A DNA stretch of 8,338 nt from positions 1 to 8,338 of the forward strand of contig JAQUNT010000077.1 of NCBI GenBank assembly GCA_028717525.1, written 5' to 3'. Shown piece after piece: positions 5,905 to 8,338 of the stretch. The position numbers and the translations under genes are program-made. The notes under the pieces are model-generated. The model saw nothing but the letters and a program-made list of their open reading frames with translations. It had not been told where the DNA came from and searched no databases. Positions within the stretch are counted from its first letter, which is position 1. The number at the start of each line of letters is the position of its first letter. Source of the DNA: Elusimicrobiota bacterium. Lineage in GTDB: Bacteria > Elusimicrobiota > Elusimicrobia > UBA1565 > UBA9628.

Positions 5905-6885
5905 GTGAACCTACGCAGGACCATCAAGGAGTGGCTGGGCCATAGGATCACCGTCATGGTGATCCCGGCCGCCGCTTTCCGGCCCTGGCGCTGGCAGTGC
6001 TCCACCGCTTTCGGCCTGTTCTGCCTCGCCCTCTGGTCCGGCGTCACCATCTGGGCCGGCTTCATCTGCGGCCGCCACGTCGACTACTGGATCACCAAGG
6101 CCGACAACCGCGTGATGCTGGCCAAGATGGGCTATGTCGCCGCCGAGATGGAGAAGGCGCGCGGCACCCTCGACGTGGCCCAGGCCACGGACCGCCAGAT
6201 GCGGGTCCTCCTGAGCCTCTCGCGCCGCGAGGATCTCCTCGGGAACAACAACGCGGTGGGAGGCCCGACGGCCGCGGACCGCATCAGCCTGCGCCGCCTG
6301 CTGGCCATCGACCCGGCCAGCGTCCGGCAGACCGACTGGCACCGCCAGATCGAGGCCTTGCGCCAGGAGTCCCTGCACCGCCTGGCCAGCTTCCAGGAGA
6401 TCGCCTGGTACATCGGCAACCAGCGCAGCCTGCTGCGCGCCACGCCTTCCATGTGGCCGACCTCGGGTCAGATCACCTCCCTCTTCGGCTACCGCCTCTC
6501 GCCGGTGCAGCGCTCCGAGGAAGGCGGCGGCGAGTTCCATCCCGGCGTGGACATCGCCGACCGGCCCGACACCTTGATCCGCGTCACGGCCAACGGGACC
6601 GTGCGCTTCGCGGGCTGGTCGACCGGCTACGGCCAGCTCATCGTCGTCGACCACGGCTACGGCATCTCCACGGTCTACGCCCATACCTCCAAGTCCTTGG
6701 TCAAGACCGGCGACCGCGTGGGCCGCGGCCAGGTCATCGGCTACATGGGCACCACCGGCCGCTCCACCGGCGCGCACCTGCACTACGAGATCCGGCGCAA
6801 CGGCGTCCCCGCCAACCCCATGGTCTATCTCAAGGTCCGCTCCGCCGAGGACCTCCTGGGTTTCGCCCAGGCCGCGGGGCGCTGA
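5905..6885 (+). CDS. Membrane-anchored M23 (LytM-type) zinc metallopeptidase, 326 aa
   Basis: The family cleaves peptide cross-links in peptidoglycan. The N-terminus has a short cytoplasmic part (RITVMVIP, 14-21), one membrane helix about 33-55, then a helical, perhaps coiled-coil, stretch (60-175) in the periplasm. The C-terminal M23 domain (about 183-312) keeps the zinc and catalytic residues: H212 and D216 in FHPGVDIA, H260 in STVYAH, and H291/H293 in GAHLHYE. It should therefore be an active endopeptidase rather than a degenerate EnvC/NlpD-type activator. I place the start at GTG 5905; the frame is open back to a GTG at 5833, but the promoter at 5851-5879 lies in that extension. No clear Shine-Dalgarno sequence precedes 5905. 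The bactofilin gene follows after 4 bp, a pairing also seen in cell-shape loci of other bacteria. Confidence 0.92.
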   Translation: MNLRRTIKEWLGHRITVMVIPAAAFRPWRWQCSTAFGLFCLALWSGVTIWAGFICGRHVDYWITKADNRVMLAKMGYVAAEMEKARGTLDVAQATDRQMRVLLSLSRREDLLGNNNAVGGPTAADRISLRRLLAIDPASVRQTDWHRQIEALRQESLHRLASFQEIAWYIGNQRSLLRATPSMWPTSGQITSLFGYRLSPVQRSEEGGGEFHPGVDIADRPDTLIRVTANGTVRFAGWSTGYGQLIVVDHGYGISTVYAHTSKSLVKTGDRVGRGQVIGYMGTTGRSTGAHLHYEIRRNGVPANPMVYLKVRSAEDLLGFAQAAGR

Positions 6886-6889
6886 GGCC

Positions 6890-7288
6890 ATGTTCGACTC
6901 CAAGAAGCTGGGCCGGTTCGACGGCAACGAGTCCATGACCTTGATCGGCGAGGAAGCCTACGTCCACGGCCAGCTCGCGGCCAAGGGCTCTTTGCGCGTG
7001 GAGGGCGCCGTGGAGGGCGACATCACGGACGCCGTCTCCGTCGAGATCGGCAAGAAGGGCCGGGTGAAGGGCAACGTCGCCGCGGAGACGGTCTCGGTGG
7101 CCGGCGAGCTCGAGGGCGACGTGGTGGCCTCCCGGACCGTGGAGATCCTGGCGGCGGCGCGCCTGACCGGCAACATCCGCACACCCAACCTGCGCATCGA
7201 GGACGGGGCCATCTTCGAAGGCACCTGCGCCATGCGCGCCGAGGCGGCGCCCGCGGCCGCGCCGGCTGAAGCAGAGAGGTCAGCATGA
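6890..7288 (+). CDS. Bactofilin family cytoskeletal protein, 132 aa
   Basis: Bactofilins polymerise without nucleotide into filaments on the inner face of the membrane and position cell-wall enzymes. The length is typical. A short N-terminal tail (1-15) is followed by a right-handed beta-helix of repeated turns: AYVHGQLAAKGSLRVEGAVEGDI, then VEIGKKGRVKGNVAAETVSVAGELEGDV, then RTVEILAAARLTGNIRTPNLRIEDGAIFEG, with the usual Gly and Val spacing. The C-terminal tail is rich in Ala, Pro and Glu. The start is 4 bp after the peptidase stop, with a weak GAGG close to the ATG, so translation may be coupled. Its stop overlaps the next start (ATGA). The adjacent M23 hydrolase is probably its functional partner, as for Csd1-CcmA in Helicobacter pylori; this is inference from context. 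Confidence 0.95.
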   Translation: MFDSKKLGRFDGNESMTLIGEEAYVHGQLAAKGSLRVEGAVEGDITDAVSVEIGKKGRVKGNVAAETVSVAGELEGDVVASRTVEILAAARLTGNIRTPNLRIEDGAIFEGTCAMRAEAAPAAAPAEAERSA

Positions 7289-8067
7289 TATCCTTCTTGA
7301 ACCGCTACCGCCGGCCCCTGTTCATCGCGACCGTCGCGGTGTTCCTCATCGGCACCTTCGTGGGCCTGGGCGGCTACCTTTTCACCAGCAATGACATGAC
7401 GGAGGCCGTGGCTTCGGTGGGCTCCGTGAAGATCCCCTACCAGGGCTACCGCTCCCGCGTGGACCAGTATGTCGACGCCCTGCGCAACCGCAACGGGGAG
7501 GTCTCGGACGAGGCGGTCAAGGAGATCAAGGTCAATATCCTGCGCGACATGATCGTCGACGAGATGCTCCTGGTCAAGGCCGCGGATATGGGGATCACGG
7601 TCACGGACTCCGAGCTGGCGCACGACATCCGCAGCACGCCCGCCTTCCAGGCCGGGGGGGAGTTCAGCCCCGAATCCTATTTCCGCGTGGTGCGCGGGGT
7701 CTTCCGCGACACGCCCCAGGGCTACGAGACGATGCGGCGGCGCAGCCTGATCGCCAGCCGCCTCAAGCAGGTCGTCTTCCAGGCCGCCAAGCTCACCCCC
7801 GGCGAACTGGACGCGGCCTACGCCAAGGACCGCGCCGCGGCGGAGACGGACTTCCAGAAGGCCTGGGCGCAGCGCGGCAAGTACCCCGAGGCTGCCAAGC
7901 TCACGGCCGCGGAGTTCAAGCGGCGCTACGCCGAGCAGCGCAAGCAGTCCGTCGCGGGCCAGGCCCAGCAGGTGCGCGCGCTCGAGCTCATCAACTACTT
8001 CCTGCGCCAAGTCAGCTCCCAGGTCGAGGTCAAGTCGTTCCTGGAACAGCGGGAGAGCGGCACTTGA
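7285..8067 (+). CDS. Membrane-anchored SurA/PpiD N-terminal-domain protein without a PPIase domain, 260 aa
   Basis: One N-terminal membrane helix (about 11-32, after a basic NRYRRP start) anchors the protein, with the rest outside the cytoplasm. Residues 39-165 match the SurA_N/PpiD N-terminal chaperone pattern: a short strand (AVASVGSVKIPYQGY), then helices including KVNILRDMIVDEMLLVKAADMGITVTDSELAHDIRS, then the conserved-looking block FQAGGEFSPESYFRVVRG. The C-terminal part (166-260) is charged and helical. No parvulin (PPIase) domain follows, unlike PpiD of about 620 residues, so it is probably a chaperone or scaffold and not an isomerase. The start overlaps the bactofilin stop (ATGA) and has GAGG at 7276-7279 with a 5-nt spacer. 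The operon context suggests a role in envelope assembly; the exact partner is unknown. Confidence 0.85.
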   Translation: MISFLNRYRRPLFIATVAVFLIGTFVGLGGYLFTSNDMTEAVASVGSVKIPYQGYRSRVDQYVDALRNRNGEVSDEAVKEIKVNILRDMIVDEMLLVKAADMGITVTDSELAHDIRSTPAFQAGGEFSPESYFRVVRGVFRDTPQGYETMRRRSLIASRLKQVVFQAAKLTPGELDAAYAKDRAAAETDFQKAWAQRGKYPEAAKLTAAEFKRRYAEQRKQSVAGQAQQVRALELINYFLRQVSSQVEVKSFLEQRESGT

Positions 8068-8101
8068 CGCGGGGCGGGTAGCCTCTCCGGAGCGGAAAGG
8101 C

Positions 8102-8338
8102 ATGGATTCCATCGTGGTGGTCGGCTCGGTCGCGCTCGATTCCGTACGCACGCTCTGGGGGGAGAGCCAGGAGGCCCTGGGCGGCTCCGCGGTCTACTTC
8201 TCCCTGGCCGCCCGGCACTTCGCGCGCGTGACGGTGGTGGGGGTCATCGGCAAGGACTTCCCCAAGGAGCACCGGCACATGCTGGCCGAGAAGGGCATCG
8301 ACCTCTCGGGCCTCAAGGAGCTGCCGGGCAAGACCTTC
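8102..8338 (+). CDS. PfkB-family carbohydrate kinase, first 79 codons (3' partial)
   Basis: The frame runs from ATG 8102 off the right edge. The N-terminus reads MDSIVVVGSVALDSVRT, then GGSAVYFSLAARHF and VTVVGVIGKDFP, followed by LAEKGIDLSGL. This is the characteristic start of ribokinase/PfkB-type sugar kinases: a first beta-strand, a GG substrate-binding loop near residue 28, then a second strand ending VIGKDF. These enzymes phosphorylate sugars or nucleosides; the substrate cannot be named from the fragment. The ATP-binding part and the catalytic Asp are outside the window. The gene begins 34 bp after the preceding stop, with GGAG at 8089-8092 (9-nt spacer) or GGAAAGG nearer the ATG, so it probably belongs to the same operon although its function seems metabolic. 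Confidence 0.9.
   Translation, partial: MDSIVVVGSVALDSVRTLWGESQEALGGSAVYFSLAARHFARVTVVGVIGKDFPKEHRHMLAEKGIDLSGLKELPGKTF

Noticed and set aside
5911..6936. Long minus-strand open frame opposite the M23 peptidase
   Set aside because: The translation is biased toward Gly, Ala, Val and Asp with no recognisable motif, whereas the plus-strand frame has the full M23 zinc site.
5997..6938. Plus-strand open frame overlapping the M23 gene in another phase
   Set aside because: It is Arg/Pro/His-rich out-of-frame translation of a GC-rich gene, with no support for expression.
7285..8067. Full PpiD or SurA peptidyl-prolyl isomerase
   Set aside because: The frame ends at 260 residues with no parvulin domain, and the next gene starts at once in another family. 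No frameshift remnant of a PPIase domain was seen.
6958..8151. Long minus-strand open frame opposite bactofilin and the SurA-N gene
   Set aside because: It is a compositional shadow; three well-recognised plus-strand genes occupy the same bases.

Overview
The window is a high-GC stretch of a bacterial chromosome. It reads as ordinary gene-dense core sequence: eight protein-coding genes, two of them cut by the window edges, with very short gaps and several ATGA start/stop overlaps. No RNA gene, CRISPR array, transposase or prophage gene was found. Several products are exported or membrane anchored. One is a very Pro/Ala-rich secreted protein, and an M23 peptidase, a bactofilin and a SurA-N-like protein sit next to each other. 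That combination suggests a Gram-negative-type lineage. Elusimicrobiota is my low-confidence guess, but a myxobacterial/deltaproteobacterial-type or other candidate-phylum genome is also possible.

Layout: (1) 1-1096, plus strand: the C-terminal end of a probable membrane glycosyltransferase-like protein, coupled by an ATGA overlap to a secreted alpha/beta-hydrolase. (2) 1083-5794, minus strand, read right to left: a 428-aa exported protein of unknown function, a 103-bp gap with a palindromic repeat and a -10-like box, alanyl-tRNA synthetase (alaS), and a 225-aa secreted protein 13 bp behind alaS. The last gene converges on the hydrolase with a 14-bp overlap. (3) 5795-5904: a compact divergent promoter region with two near-consensus sigma70-type promoters back to back. 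(4) 5905-8338, plus strand: an apparent operon of a membrane-anchored M23 peptidase, a bactofilin, a membrane-anchored SurA-N-type protein and the first 79 codons of a PfkB-family sugar kinase.

The right-hand operon looks like a cell-envelope or cell-shape module: a bactofilin scaffold, a peptidoglycan hydrolase and a periplasmic chaperone-like protein. The main points for a second look are the palindromic element between the 428-aa gene and alaS, which reaches into the stop codon of the 428-aa gene; the -10 boxes that sit so close to two start codons that leaderless mRNAs are likely; and the uncharacterised 428-aa and 225-aa exported proteins. I see no convincing evidence of a wholly new multi-gene system.
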